Assembly: GCF_964355755.1 (NCBI RefSeq)
Contig: NC_092674.1
Span: forward strand, 28,880,001 to 28,944,000
Source: Antedon mediterranea
Lineage: Eukaryota; Echinodermata; Crinoidea; Comatulida; Antedonidae
Length of the DNA: 64,000 nucleotides
Reading direction: 5' to 3'
Under the pieces are notes generated by a model. It ran no database searches, had not been told where the DNA came from, and saw nothing but the letters and a program-made list of their open reading frames with translations. Position 1 is the stretch's first letter; each line of letters begins with the position of its first letter. The position numbers and the translations under genes are program-made. Shown here in pieces: positions 10,701-20,303 of this stretch.

Positions 10701-12956
10701 ATAGTTCAAACCTGATTGGATAGCAACTCTTGGCGTGGTACAGCGGAACAGCACTAGTCCCTCGATTGTACACACGCGCACCAGAGATCAAAATGATATG
10801 CTCTCATCTTTTCATGTATATGTAATTGTAACATATTGGTGATGATGAATATATAATATAGAACAGTTTCATCACCTGCTCATAGTTACACAAATGCACC
10901 TTTTAAATGTTCTGTACTACCATAGCATTTAGCATAAAACTCCTTTATAGACAATAAGCAATTTTGTTTCAGTGACAGAGTAAGTGTTACTAAAGGAAAG
11001 AAAGTTTAAAGATGTATTGTCCCTTGAAACACAAAAAATGAAGGTCAAAATATTCTAAATTTAAAGTGGCCATATCAAAGTAATATTAAAGTTATTCACT
11101 TTAAGTCGAAAATTTGAGCCAAAAACAACAAATTTACGTAACAGGTAAATTAGTTTGATTACATTTCATCTGGAAAATCGTCACGAGCGAAAGTAAACAA
11201 AGATTTCAAACCATGAGTATGCATTATGCATATGCTAAATTAGGATTGTTTACAACTCGTCACGGTTAAGAAGGTATTTTCACACAGATCATGAGGAAGT
11301 TTTATGATTATGCATACAGAGTATCCAAACAAGCGTGTTTCATTATGGGATATGTTTTGATTGAAAACTTTGACTGCAAGTCAAAGTTATTTTTTTAACA
11401 AAAAAACGTCTGTATTTCAGTTAAATTTTTTTTTTTCTAAAAATTTGTGGTGATAGTTAATAACTATTATGATACTTCAAAATGACCCATCTTTTTTCGA
11501 AATCTTTTATTTTTTATTTTTTTGGAATTAGTCAATGGGACAATACATCTTTAAACATTTTATAAGTACTGTACTACCTAATTTTCCTTTTCTTTTATTT
11601 TAATATTATACTTACCTCCATTTGTTTTGATTTTCTTGTTTTCAAAACGAGTTTTGAAAAATCCTTACTTGAATTTAAAACATCAACCATAGAGGAACTT
11701 CTGCTCTTAAAAATGTAAGAAAAAAAGTAAATTCAATGTTATAGTTGGTGGACAGTTAATAAAATTTTCTGCTGATAAGAAAATAAAACAGCCAACGCCT
11801 ATTAAACACGCCCAATTTTTTCTCTATACTTGACTTCTGCAAGACGGCTTGTGAAAAAAAAACGTCTCTCTAGGCAATGATCAGTAACAGACAATGGTTA
11901 ATATAGCTGGCCTAATCCATCAAGATGATGGTGGTACCAGACCGTGTTTAGTTAGACTGGATAAGTGACACTATTAACAATGAACCACTTTACAAAGACA
12001 CTAACTAACCTTTGTTGTCATCTTTCCAGATATATTTTGATGAAATTTAACAGGCATCTCTGCATTTTCAATTTTAACATTTTCATATACGTTTGAACGA
12101 CCTTGTACATCAGTAGTAGCATCCTAGAACAAAAAGATCAATCAGTCAATAATTTATTGCCAGAAAATAAAAAACTTTGCTCTAGTCTAGTTTACATAAT
12201 AGAGAAAATATAGGTGAATTCTTAAATGTGAACTTAAGTGTTATGTACTAAAATACGTCTCATACAGTACCTTAATTAAATCGCTGTCTACACTATCAAA
12301 CTACAGCATAATGTGCTCTAATATGGTAGTGATATGATCATCGTGTCCATATTTGGGCACATCACATTTTGTTTTGTCTCATAAAGTCTGATAGTGTAGA
12401 CATAGGTTTATAGTTTAGCTATTCTTAGAACTATGCTTACCTGTGATGCTTGCTGATGAGTTAAAACGGAAGGAAAATCTTTAGTTGGAAAACTCTCCAT
12501 TTTATCCTTCGATTCTAGTAAAATCAACACAAATATTTTAAAGTTTTACTGGAACAATATACAAGAACACCAGAACACAATAAAGTCTCCCGTGATTAGG
12601 GGTGCCCCATGAGTGCCCCATATGAGTGCCCCATATGAGTGCCCTATATGAGTGCCCCATATGAGTTCTGTACTATAATCATTATTTTCAAATACATCAT
12701 CCTTACTTGTTGGGGAAATTGGTGCCTCGAATATATCTGTTATAACTTTAAATGTCAAGTCAATCCCGTCCTGTGTTTTTGTTGATTTGTTGCATTTTGG
12801 ACATGCAAATGAACTATCTTTAGCTATAGACTTCCTTAGAAATTGTTTGCTGCTAACTTCGTCCAATGCACATTTTCGGCAGATGCTGTGACAACAACCA
12901 AGTATGATGGAGGCACTGTTGGAGCCGAAACATACACTGCATGTGATAACTTTCAT
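4613..12956 (-). CDS. RING finger - coiled coil - GLFG/FG-repeat protein (10 coding exons)
   Basis: Exons (minus strand, 5' to 3'): 12956-12707, 12514-12441, 12123-12010, 11705-11616, 10481-10245, 9752-9721, 9116-8989, 8515-8463, 8015-7995, 7726-4613. Every intron is GT-AG, phases match across all nine junctions and no stop intervenes, giving 1370 residues. Domains: C3HC4 RING at residues 6-55 (C6, C9, C21, H23, C26, C29, C52, C55); charged linker 84-176; coiled coil about 185-245; Cys-rich stretch 318-339; FG region about 400-1260; acidic/basic C-terminus. There is no B-box. A RING suggests ubiquitin or SUMO E3 ligase activity, and GLFG repeats suggest nuclear-pore or karyopherin contact; both roles are inferred. 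The ATG has A at -3, and a strong acceptor lies 6 bases upstream of it, so an upstream 5' UTR exon is expected. The alternative is two genes, a short RING/coiled-coil gene and a separate FG protein starting at the ATG at 7705, but the open frame across exon 10's acceptor argues against this. Confidence 0.75.
5300..5970 (-). repeat. FSFG block with segmental duplication
   Basis: Five units beginning SVTSTIGNxPASGFSFGGQP, alternating between a long form (about 56 residues) and a short form (about 48). Long-short is repeated as a pair, implying duplication of a roughly 312-bp segment inside the exon. Confidence 0.85.
6090..7302 (-). repeat. 33-bp coding minisatellite (GLFG array)
   Basis: About 37 tandem units of 33 bp, each encoding an 11-residue unit of the form SGLFGGQPSQG or PGVFGGQPSQG. 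A higher-order duplication of about 8 units is visible: the irregular unit with QTSQS occurs near 6866 and again near 7110. Because the unit is a multiple of three without stops in other frames, long spurious reading frames exist on both strands here. Confidence 0.95.
7995..8015 (-). CDS. RING-FG gene exon 9 (7-codon micro-exon)
   Basis: Residues 327-333 (TCNISLE), 21 nt and phase 0 at both ends, so skipping it would keep the frame. Acceptor ATTTTTTTTCAG, donor TTGGAG|GTAAGT. It contributes C328 to the Cys cluster. Confidence 0.6.
8463..8515 (-). CDS. RING-FG gene exon 8, Cys-rich
   Basis: Residues 309-326, including C318 and C320. The acceptor's pyrimidine tract is a pure run of 19 T (A19 on the plus strand, 8518-8536). 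Donor GTAGAG|GTAAGG, phase 0 at the end (53 nt). Confidence 0.65.
8518..8536. repeat. A19 homopolymer (T19 splice tract)
   Basis: On the coding (minus) strand it is the pyrimidine tract of the exon 8 acceptor. Confidence 0.95.
8843..8897 (+). repeat. Short copy of the same retroposon-like segment
   Basis: CAATAAGACTTTGTTTATGT and GTATATGTTTGTCTTGTA match 32.2 kb; it lies in the RING-FG intron between exons 7 and 8. Confidence 0.4.
8989..9116 (-). CDS. RING-FG gene exon 7
   Basis: Residues 266-308, continuing the helical region and ending in alternating hydrophobic/charged residues that could form beta strands. Acceptor TTAAATTTTGCAG, donor CTCAG|GTAAAT; ends with one base of a split Gly codon (128 nt). 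Confidence 0.8.
9202..9386. mobile_element. Palindromic MITE-like element, family A
   Basis: Ends are inverted copies of the GTCTACACTATCAAACTT type. The interior carries three 21-bp copies of CACTACCATATTTGGGCAC. It lies in the RING-FG intron between exons 6 and 7. Confidence 0.8.
9721..9752 (-). CDS. RING-FG gene exon 6 (small)
   Basis: Residues 256-265 plus two bases of a split Lys codon. It follows a strong acceptor (CTCTTTTTTCAG) and ends at ACAA|GTAAGA. Only 32 nt long, but it is needed to keep the reading frame between exons 5 and 7. Confidence 0.7.
9918..10235. repeat. 73-bp tandem unit element, main copy
   Basis: Four tandem units containing AACACAGGTGTTGACGCC and GGATGTAAACTCTGGAGTT. 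Related sequence recurs at 48.6 kb (inverted) and 61.85 kb. It ends close to the donor of RING-FG exon 5. Confidence 0.85.
10245..10481 (-). CDS. RING-FG gene exon 5: coiled coil
   Basis: Residues 177-255. Leu and Ile recur at heptad spacing (LLLDRLDTLEGSLQKMLEE and VLNRKLEKLEERM), indicating a long dimerising helix as in RING/TRIM-type ligases. Acceptor TTTTTACAG, donor CAACAG|GTAAGA, phase 0 (237 nt). Confidence 0.85.
10575..10705 (-). mobile_element. tRNA-derived SINE, different head
   Basis: Reading the minus strand: A-box-like AGTGGTCTAAATGGTTAG and B-box-like GGGTTTGAATC 40-50 bases apart, followed by an A+T-rich tail. It lies in the RING-FG intron upstream of exon 5. Confidence 0.5.
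11616..11705 (-). CDS. RING-FG gene exon 4
   Basis: Residues 147-176, Ser- and Lys-rich. Acceptor ACATTTTTAAG, donor GGAG|GTAAGT, phase 0 at both ends (90 nt). Confidence 0.75.
12010..12123 (-). CDS. RING-FG gene exon 3
   Basis: Residues 109-146, acidic then basic linker without Cys, where a TRIM protein would carry its B-box. Acceptor TTTTTGTTCTAG, donor AAAG|GTTAGT, phase 0 at both ends (114 nt). Confidence 0.75.
12282..12411. mobile_element. Family A element
   Basis: Terminal inverted repeats CTGTCTACACTATCAAACTA and its complement. It lies in the RING-FG intron between exons 2 and 3. Confidence 0.75.
12441..12514 (-). CDS. RING-FG gene exon 2
   Basis: Residues 84-108, a polar linker. 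The acceptor TTTTACTAG ends at 12515 and the donor CACAG|GTAAGC starts at 12440. It completes the split Lys codon of exon 1 and ends in phase 0. Confidence 0.75.
12602..12666. repeat. 13-bp tandem repeat in RING-FG intron 1
   Basis: About five units of GAGTGCCCCATAT just after the exon 1 donor on the minus strand. Confidence 0.85.
12707..12956 (-). CDS. RING-FG gene exon 1: RING finger
   Basis: Encodes residues 1-83 with the complete cross-brace C-x2-C-x11-C-x-H-x2-C-x2-C-x22-C-x2-C. The donor is CAA|GTAAGG at 12707/12706, and the exon ends with one base of a split Lys codon. The frame stays open past the donor for about 50 more codons into a 13-bp tandem repeat, so a retained-intron RING-only isoform is possible. 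Confidence 0.85.
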
Positions 12957-13794
12957 ATTCAACTGGAGTTGAGTTGAAATAACAAACAGCTATCAAAATA
13001 ATACATTAATTGTTAAAAGAAAAGTTGAATAAAATCAAAATATTATAGGCCTAATATTATAAATACCAAGCCGCCACGGCACAACTAATGACAAGTACAA
13101 GGAAGGTCTAGGGCTAGGGGACCAGGACCTTTAAGTTTAATACTAGGCCTAGGCCTAGCCTTAACTTGGCGTAGATTAAGATAGGAGGGGGTAGGGCTGG
13201 TGGAGCTCACCCCTCTCTAAAGTGAAATGCATGACTGATGATTTAGCTGGACTAAACAACAGCATTGAATTATACTTACTATATGCTAGGCCGGTCAAAA
13301 GCGTAAAATATAAACACCACTTTCATAGAAAACAACAACAAGCAAGACCTAAGATAGTAATAAAAACACGTCTTCTTTTCTTCTTCCTCTCCTTTCTTCC
13401 CACCTACCTCCCTCTCGCGGGTGGTGGTATTTTTGTTCAAACAATTATTATTATAGAGGGCATTATCAACAACTTGTTAAACACGTCCAATCCGACGAAA
13501 TCGACGCGTCGTGTGAAGATCGTTACAAATTTAATACCGCCCCCATCTTAGATGTACGTAATCTTCTTGTTATTGGACTGGAAAAAAAAACACGATAATG
13601 TAAAAAGTCATTCTCATTCTCCCTCAATTTTTAATTTTCTCAATTTTTTATTTAAATGTAATGATAAATAAGCGATATTTTTCTGTCTAAGTCTACACAT
13701 AGTACTCCTACGTGTATATATTTTGAGACGATGTTTAGTTAGGATCGACTAACCAAGGAAAGGACTACATAGGACTACGATTATGTGTTCACTT

Positions 13795-14013
13795 CTTGAA
13801 CAGCCTGCAAACCTGTTTGATTAATATAAATTTTAAATTGAAATTGTTTATGGCATGCTGATCTATGTTTATATATATATATATATTTTTTTTTTATCTG
13901 TATTTTATTGTTAACCGTTTTTTATGTTGTATTGTTTTATGTTTTAAACCGGTTAGTGCCGGTATTTATCGCTGTTGGTTTTGACTGAATAAAATGAAAT
14001 AAAAATAAAATAA
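13795..14013 (+). mobile_element. Possible retroposon 3' end
   Basis: T-rich body ending GACTGAATAAAATGAAATA and further A-rich repeats, as in non-LTR tails. No similarity to other parts of the window was confirmed. Confidence 0.3.
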
Positions 14014-14474
14014 ACTCTTTTTTTTTGGGAAACATCAGGGTTGGGGGTGAGGCGGACAACCTTAAGAGGACATTTTTTAGTTCCGATGTGGTACTGTATC
14101 GCGCGCGTTAATCAAAGCGTCTGCATAGAGGAAACCCACCACCTCCTATGGTGCTTAATGATAATAATGAGGATAAACAATTACATCCTAATAATGATAA
14201 ACAAAAACCGGAGATATATATTTGTTTCGAAAAATTACGAGTCATTGACCAAAGACCAAGGTTATACGGATGATGAAAAAAAACAATAAACTTACATAAG
14301 TATCGAACGTACTTACATACCGTACTTAATTAAATATTGTATTGTTCTAAATAAACAATTATTATTTGTCACAATATACGTGATGATTAATTTCATTTAT
14401 GTAAACACTGAACGATACCACTACTGTGGGGCGTTTGAACTAATGACAGATAAGACGATGATGATTTCATCATA

Positions 14475-14631
14475 AAGCTTTGTCTACACTATCAAACTTT
14501 ATGTGACAACAAATGTGATGTGCCCATATATGGACATGATGTCATACCACTACAATATTTGGGTATATCCCTACCATATTTAGGATACATTTTTTTTTCA
14601 AACTAGTTTGACAGTGTAGACAGAGCTCTAT
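14475..14631. mobile_element. Family A element
   Basis: Starts AAAGCTTTGTCTACACTATC and ends GTGTAGACAGAGCTC, with the usual GATGTGCCCATATATGGACA core. Confidence 0.8.
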
Positions 14632-14861
14632 ATTCGTCGCCTGCAAACGCTTCTAACTACCGGTAACATAATGTCTCCACTAACATGAATGCGTGTGAAC
14701 GCATTATTGGACAAGTAAGTTTTGGACACCATTCATTTTAAGGTCCATCATTCATGGTACTGCTGCTGTACATATAGTAGGCCTACCAAATATGAATCAT
14801 TATCCACTATTCCACGACATGGAAAGTTTTATATTTAAATTTATATAAATTATTGACATTG

Positions 14862-15013
14862 TGGACACAACGCAATTACTATACGCATGCAAGTGAGTTG
14901 ACCAATTGCGAGTGACAATTCGATGATCCATTGCGTTGTGATTGGTCAAATTACTTGCGTTGTGCATACAACAACGCTCTTCTTACGTTGCGTCCAAGTG
15001 GGAAGAACTAAAG
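14862..15013. mobile_element. Family B element, degenerate
   Basis: The core GTTGACCAATTGCGAG and TTGTGATTGGTCAAATTACT is retained; termini are eroded. Confidence 0.6.
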
Positions 15014-15043
15014 CTATTTAGGAATGTATTTAATGTATTACCA

Positions 15044-15187
15044 AAGGTCTGTTTACACTATCAAACAAAAAAGTGCGACGTGCCCAAATATATAATTATG
15101 GTAGTGATATGTCCAAATATGGTAGTGATATGACATCATCACATTTTTTGTCACATATAAAGTTTGATAGTGTAAACAGAGCTTAAA
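15044..15187. mobile_element. Family A element
   Basis: Inverted orientation; ends GTTTACACTATCAAAC and GTTTGATAGTGTAAACAGAG. It sits directly beside a family-B copy. Confidence 0.75.
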
Positions 15188-15585
15188 GACGCATCAACAA
15201 ACATTGTATATATTAATTCAGTTTGTAGGGAAAAATGATGTACAGTATTATTGCATTATGATTTAAAACATCAGAGAGATAACATAATTCTCCCTGGTAA
15301 TACAGTAGTGCGGTTTATATAGTGAACTTGGTATATGGATTATGCCTAGTGGGCGTACACGGCACGCCCAGTGACGTAACTTTAATTTAGCCTATTTACT
15401 GCTGACATGGAAAAGACTAATTAATACTTTGATTGTATGAACTCATCAATTGCTACCGTCAATGTCATGATGCTGGTTAATGCACTCTCACATCTTTATT
15501 ACGAATGCCCTATTAATGAGAGTCAATGACATTACCTGGCAGAAAGTGAAAAAACGACGGCCGTTCCACTATCTGTCAGCGTTAA

Positions 15586-15620
15586 CCAATCAAAAGACGT
15601 TGTATGATTGATTACCCAAT
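15586..15620 (+). promoter_or_regulatory. Two CCAAT boxes
   Basis: CCAAT at 15586-15590 and 15616-15620, about 150-185 bases upstream of the inferred start, within the usual range for NF-Y sites. Confidence 0.45.
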
Positions 15621-15646
15621 CACAGAACGTTGTATTCATCGAAGCG

Positions 15647-15653
15647 TGAGTCA
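15647..15653 (+). promoter_or_regulatory. AP-1 site 1 (TGAGTCA)
   Basis: Perfect Fos/Jun consensus about 125 bases upstream of the inferred start of transcription of the PH-domain gene. Confidence 0.5.
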
Positions 15654-15673
15654 TATGACGATTAGTGTATTAT

Positions 15674-15680
15674 TGACTCA
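15674..15680 (+). promoter_or_regulatory. AP-1 site 2 (TGACTCA)
   Basis: A second perfect Fos/Jun consensus, 27 bases after the first. Two sites this close suggest inducible transcription. Confidence 0.5.
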
Positions 15681-15740
15681 CAGTAAACGAACGTGATCTG
15701 GTTACCGTATTTGTGATATTTTGTTATTGACTTTGATGGC

Positions 15741-15748
15741 TATATAAA
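15741..15748 (+). promoter_or_regulatory. TATA box of the PH-domain gene
   Basis: TATATAAA begins 31 bases upstream of the putative initiator A at 15772, which is canonical spacing, and 104 bases before the start codon. Confidence 0.75.
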
Positions 15749-15769
15749 CGATCGTCTGACGAAATAACA

Positions 15770-15775
15770 TCAGTT
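15770..15775 (+). promoter_or_regulatory. Initiator (TCAGTT) of the PH-domain gene
   Basis: TCAGTT matches the invertebrate initiator, with +1 at the A (15772), about 80 bases before the ATG. It is supported by the TATA spacing. Confidence 0.6.
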
Positions 15776-15851
15776 AGCGATAGCCAAGCTTACAGTAAAG
15801 GTGTCTGAAAAAAAATAACAAAAGTATATCTTCGATATTTTCGTAATTAAA

Positions 15852-16490
15852 ATGGTTGGTTTTAACAAGAATAAGGAAAATCTTCTTTCTATCTTCGACA
15901 TGGCAAATTCTTTATCTTCATCTGTTATGTTACAACCAGGAGCTGAGCTGAAAAGTGGAACTTTGTATCTACACGTTGGACACAGACGTCAACGGATGCT
16001 GGCGAAGGTTTACGCCAACACGTTAGATCCCCTTGTTGTTTTCTACCCAGACAAAGTACATTGTAAACATTGTGGATTGATGCGGTTGAGAAGTTGTACA
16101 ATTACTGCTCTTCCAGGGGAGAGGGACTTCCTTGTCTCCCCAAAGAAAACAGACGATGGCAAAGCTATGGTGTTCTCGGCTGATTCTGCCGCGGAAAGAA
16201 ACTCTTGGGTAAAAGCATTGTCATCGTACGAGGACAATTTGGGGAAAAAGATTGCATCTCTTCGCACCAGAAGGATGCCATCTTTGAATGAATCATTAGA
16301 AGAGGATGAGGAAGCAGAGGATAGTTCAAGGCAGGATGACAGGTTTAACATTCCCTCCAGAAGGACATCAAGACGTCCATCAACCGAGTTTGTTCGGCGG
16401 CGGAGATTCGTAGATCAGGAAAGAAAAATATTTGGTATTCAAAAGCAAAATTGTTGGAACACGGACAGACGTTCACAAGTCTGTAATTAA
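15852..16490 (+). CDS. PH-domain protein, single exon, 212 aa
   Basis: The protein is intronless in its coding part. A pleckstrin-homology fold spans about residues 33-126: it starts with a Leu-Lys-x-Gly-Thr-Leu-Tyr strand, has alternating beta-strand segments, and ends with the conserved Trp (W119) in an ERNSWVKAL helix. The N-terminal 30 residues are polar. After the PH domain come an acidic run (149-158) and an Arg/Ser segment (169-190) with RRxS-type basophilic kinase sites. PH domains bind phosphoinositides or proteins at membranes, so a small adaptor role is inferred. It has no catalytic domain. Small size, single exon and AP-1-bearing promoter recall PHLDA-type inducible genes, but I do not claim orthology. 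ATG context is good (A at -3, G at +4); a second in-frame Met lies at residue 17. Confidence 0.88.
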   Translation: MVGFNKNKENLLSIFDMANSLSSSVMLQPGAELKSGTLYLHVGHRRQRMLAKVYANTLDPLVVFYPDKVHCKHCGLMRLRSCTITALPGERDFLVSPKKTDDGKAMVFSADSAAERNSWVKALSSYEDNLGKKIASLRTRRMPSLNESLEEDEEAEDSSRQDDRFNIPSRRTSRRPSTEFVRRRRFVDQERKIFGIQKQNCWNTDRRSQVCN

Positions 16491-17593
16491 ACTCTCACCT
16501 GGAAATCTATGCAGAAGAATGGTTAGAATGCATACTGTATTTATTTTACTGGATGACATTGGAAAGTAGGGAACCTGGACACTTTATAAAATGAACTAAA
16601 ATTGTGCTGTTTGCGGAATGATACAGTCATTATTTGAACTATATAATACTGTTGAATATTTCTATTGACATTTCAAGCAATGCGAGTGTGTGGCAATGAA
16701 ACCGTTTCTGTTGAATATCTTGCCATTTGTACCTATTTTATGTTAACATGTCTTTTAATGTATAGTGTAATTTAACTGAAGGAATCAGTCATGCATAAGA
16801 CTCGAAGAGACACAAAGTTGACGCGCGCGTATAAAAGCCGTACCGTTTTATCGGATTATGGACGCGCGCGTCGTACTGACAATCTTTTTGTTGCATCATT
16901 GACATTGCAGACAAAAACATTTAATACTTTACTTTTGTTTAATTTAAAGTATGCATTGTTCAGAGAGGCGTGTAGCATAAGTTGTTCTTAAATCTCTTGA
17001 CTATTCTGCAATAATAGATATTTGTTCGCAATACATTGATGGGATAATGACCTATCATTTCCTTTGTTGAGAAAGCATTTGTGTACGTATTATGAAATAA
17101 TGCTTTAATAATTGATTTAAAAGTGTGTGGGGGAGTTTTTGGCAACGGTGTAGGATAGGAACAAGTTATAACAATGATTCAAATAATTATTGGCAAAGGC
17201 GTGTACTTAATCTATTGTATTTTATCTATTGTTTTTTTTTTGCCATGACGTAAGCAATGTCAGATATATTACTTTGCAATACAATGCTATGCGAATTATT
17301 TGCTAATTGTTTAACTTAAGTTTCATTGTTTATCAAATCATGGGTGGAGGTATTAAACCTCGATTAATATCCCATCGTCATTTAACCTAATTACCATGGA
17401 AACACCATGGCCGTATGTTAGCAATTTGTGTTGTGTTTTTGTATGTTCAGAAAAATAACCTAAAAATGTCTTTTATTTGGTTGTTATAATGACAATAGTA
17501 ATTATAGGCAAGCGTACGTCAACTCGTCAAAAGATGTATATTTTTTGTAAAATTTGTAAAGAGATTCTATTTAAAAAGTGCTATTCATTGTGA

Positions 17594-17599
17594 AATAAA
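17594..17599 (+). terminator. Poly(A) signal of the PH-domain gene
   Basis: First AATAAA downstream of the stop codon, followed by a GT/T-rich stretch. It implies a 3' UTR of about 1.1 kb, which contains AU-rich motifs such as ATTTATTTTA near 16539, often seen in unstable inducible mRNAs. Confidence 0.6.
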
Positions 17600-20162
17600 A
17601 CAAAAAGAAAAAATTAATTTTGTATTGTCGCCGGGTTTCATTTTTTTTTGGTCGTTAAGGACTGTCTTCCACTTTAACGCGCGCACAACGACGTAAGTGC
17701 GCGCACCCTAATTTAACCAATTACGTGTGATTACGACGACTCCCAAGCTTATAAGTGTTTGTTCTGTAGACGTGAGTTTAATGTTAGTTACCTAAGCCTA
17801 CTAGTATCCTAGGCCTACTACTAGTACACCTGATGCACAGACTCATATACACGTCCTTCAAACCCGGCGTTAACTACCCTGGATGGATATAAGCAAACGT
17901 TGAAAAAACTAAAGCTAAACCTGCTAGTATTTTGCTAGAAATCAAACGGAACTTGAATTTGTCTAAGTTATTATAAGCGCGTGTACAGCCAAGATAAAGG
18001 GGGAATACACAGAACGATCTACTTAAATAATTATTTAGTTTAATCCGTTTAAACTAGAAAACAATACGATATTTAAGATATGGCTCAATAGGCCAATGGC
18101 ATCATGATGGCATTGCCGTAGCCATGCATGAGACAATTTTCAAACCACCCCAATTCCCCAGCACAGATCGTCATATTTTATATTAATCATTTTACGGCCT
18201 AGGTGATAGTAACATCAGCGGCACAGCACAACTGATCCGTCACAAGTGGCGTATTAATATTATTTGGTTGAATTGTAGAATCTTTCTGAAATAATTAAGC
18301 TATGAGAATTATTATGGAGTCGAAACGTCGTTTATTTTTTAGCGTAATTTTTTCTTAATCTTATTATTGTTATAACTAAAATGCTTTTTAGATTTAAAAA
18401 TAAAAAATAGATATTCAACATTAAACCTTTAATTTTTAGAGTTATTTATAGACAAGATTAGTAAGTATAGGCCTACACAGTTGTGCTAATAATAGTCCCA
18501 ACAAGGAAAGTGTAAATGATAGAGATATTATCATATCTCTGTGGTATATCAAGTATAATTGACCAGAGAAAAATCCCATATTTGGTGCGAAGTCGTCAGT
18601 ATATGTGATCGTGTAGTTCATGCTGGGTATATGAATACACAGCAAGGTGAATAATGAGATGTTTATCGCACAATGTAAGTATCGATACTTATAATTAGGC
18701 ATGTATTAGACACCGTGTCTATTGATATTTGTGATATATACTCGCGGTTATGACCACGGCAAACTTCATAATGTATGTATAATTGTTTCTATAAATATAC
18801 GTGGGCTTAAATAATTATATTAATAAATTATTCATAAATATAATACATTCATAATTAATAAATTTACATTTTTTTATTTCGGACATTCAACTTAACTCAA
18901 TATTCAAATAATAGCAACTCAAATCAATTTATACCGTATCTTAAATTTGCAATTTTAAATTAATTAATCAAATGCATATTAAAATAGGCCTAATAATGCT
19001 GAAAAAAGAAACCATGAAAATGAGGCGAACGGTGGAATTTATACAAGAAGATATATCATTTGTGCCTCGTTACATAATATTTATGTGTACATAATAATAA
19101 TTATTATAGAATGCAAGTAATGTATATTATACGGTTCGTCACATCGTTGCTATCCTATACCGAGTATACAATAATTATATCTTATCATAATATATACGTG
19201 TTCATAATAATATAATATTTTATTCAGTTTCATATCGTTACTCTAAACGTCAACGTCATGCACAGTTTGCCTCCTCAATAAATGAGTTGAAAAATATGTG
19301 CATATTGTTGGTTGATCTCCTGTCGATATGCGGAGCAGACGACTAGAACACAGCAGGGAGTATATTCATTAAACAATTTAATTAGTACCGTAATAACTGA
19401 CGATCAATCTCGGTGAATTCGAGATATGACATCCCGTTTGGTTTTGTAGTCTGTTTTTATTTGATAAATGCGTCAATATTGTGTGTAGTATGGCTATGAT
19501 ACACTGGTGACAATTCATTCTAAAATAGGTCGTGACATAGGCCTATTACATTAATTTTAAACATTGTAGAGCGAAATGAGCAGCAGTTTATTGTGATTAT
19601 GAATAATGGGTGTGGTGTTATAGTAGTTTTTTATTTACCTTTTTTTATTTAATTGGTATAAAAAGACTCGAAATACAACTCATAGTTGAAATGAAGAGCT
19701 TACATAGGAAAATGTTAAGTTCGTCTGGGGCTCCAGACAATGAAATGATTATAATAGCGAAGATGCCGTTGTGTACTCAAAGTACTATATTACGATTTAA
19801 TATAGGCTATTAAAGATTAGGAGCTGTTTTGGGTTCCGAGGGTGTCCTCCTAAATATAAGTTTATAGGGAGACAACGACGGTTTTGAGTTTTTACCACCG
19901 TAACTCAACAAGGTCGTAAAACAGATCGATAATTACATTACTGAAATGATTAAAAACAAAACTATCAATTAATGTGCCGCTTTTAAATTGTCGGTCATCT
20001 GTTGTTGTTGGTTAGATACAAACAGCGAGAGAGTGACATAGCGATTGACTTGAGGCGGTGGTCTTTTGCAATTTCGTGTCACGCCCAAACTTCCAATCCA
20101 TACGGTATCCATTACATACACTGTGTGAACTCTCATAACAGTTGGTAGCCACGTCACATCCT

Positions 20163-20303
20163 AAAAGTTGGTTCCCACAGGACGCAAATTAACCACGACC
20201 CAAGTGGACGGACGACGTATCGAGCAGTCGTCGTGATTGGTAAAAATGTTTGCGTTGCGCTTTCGTCACCGTGCGCGCGTCTAGGTGGAAACCAAGCTTT
20301 TAA
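20163..20303. mobile_element. Family B element, divergent
   Basis: GTTGGTTCCCACAGGACGCA at the left and GTGGAAACCAAGCTTTTA at the right; the interior is diverged. Confidence 0.6.

Larger units (their letters stand above)
12963..15560. other. Intergenic region between the divergent RING-FG and PH genes
   Basis: It separates the two genes and should hold the 5' UTR exon and promoter of the RING-FG gene. A minus-strand donor-like GAG|GTAGGT near 13409 and a CpG-richer stretch at 13380-13560 are candidates. It also holds a retroposon-like A-rich tail (about 14 kb) and repeat copies at 14475-15187. Confidence 0.45.

Noticed and set aside
12957-12962. Start of the RING protein at TTG (12962)
   Set aside because: TTG is not a credible start here; ATG at 12956 has better context, and the six bases before it follow a strong splice acceptor.
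13222-13551. 109-codon plus-strand frame
   Set aside because: Low-complexity T/C-rich stretch without motif; it overlaps the presumed 5' region of the minus-strand gene.
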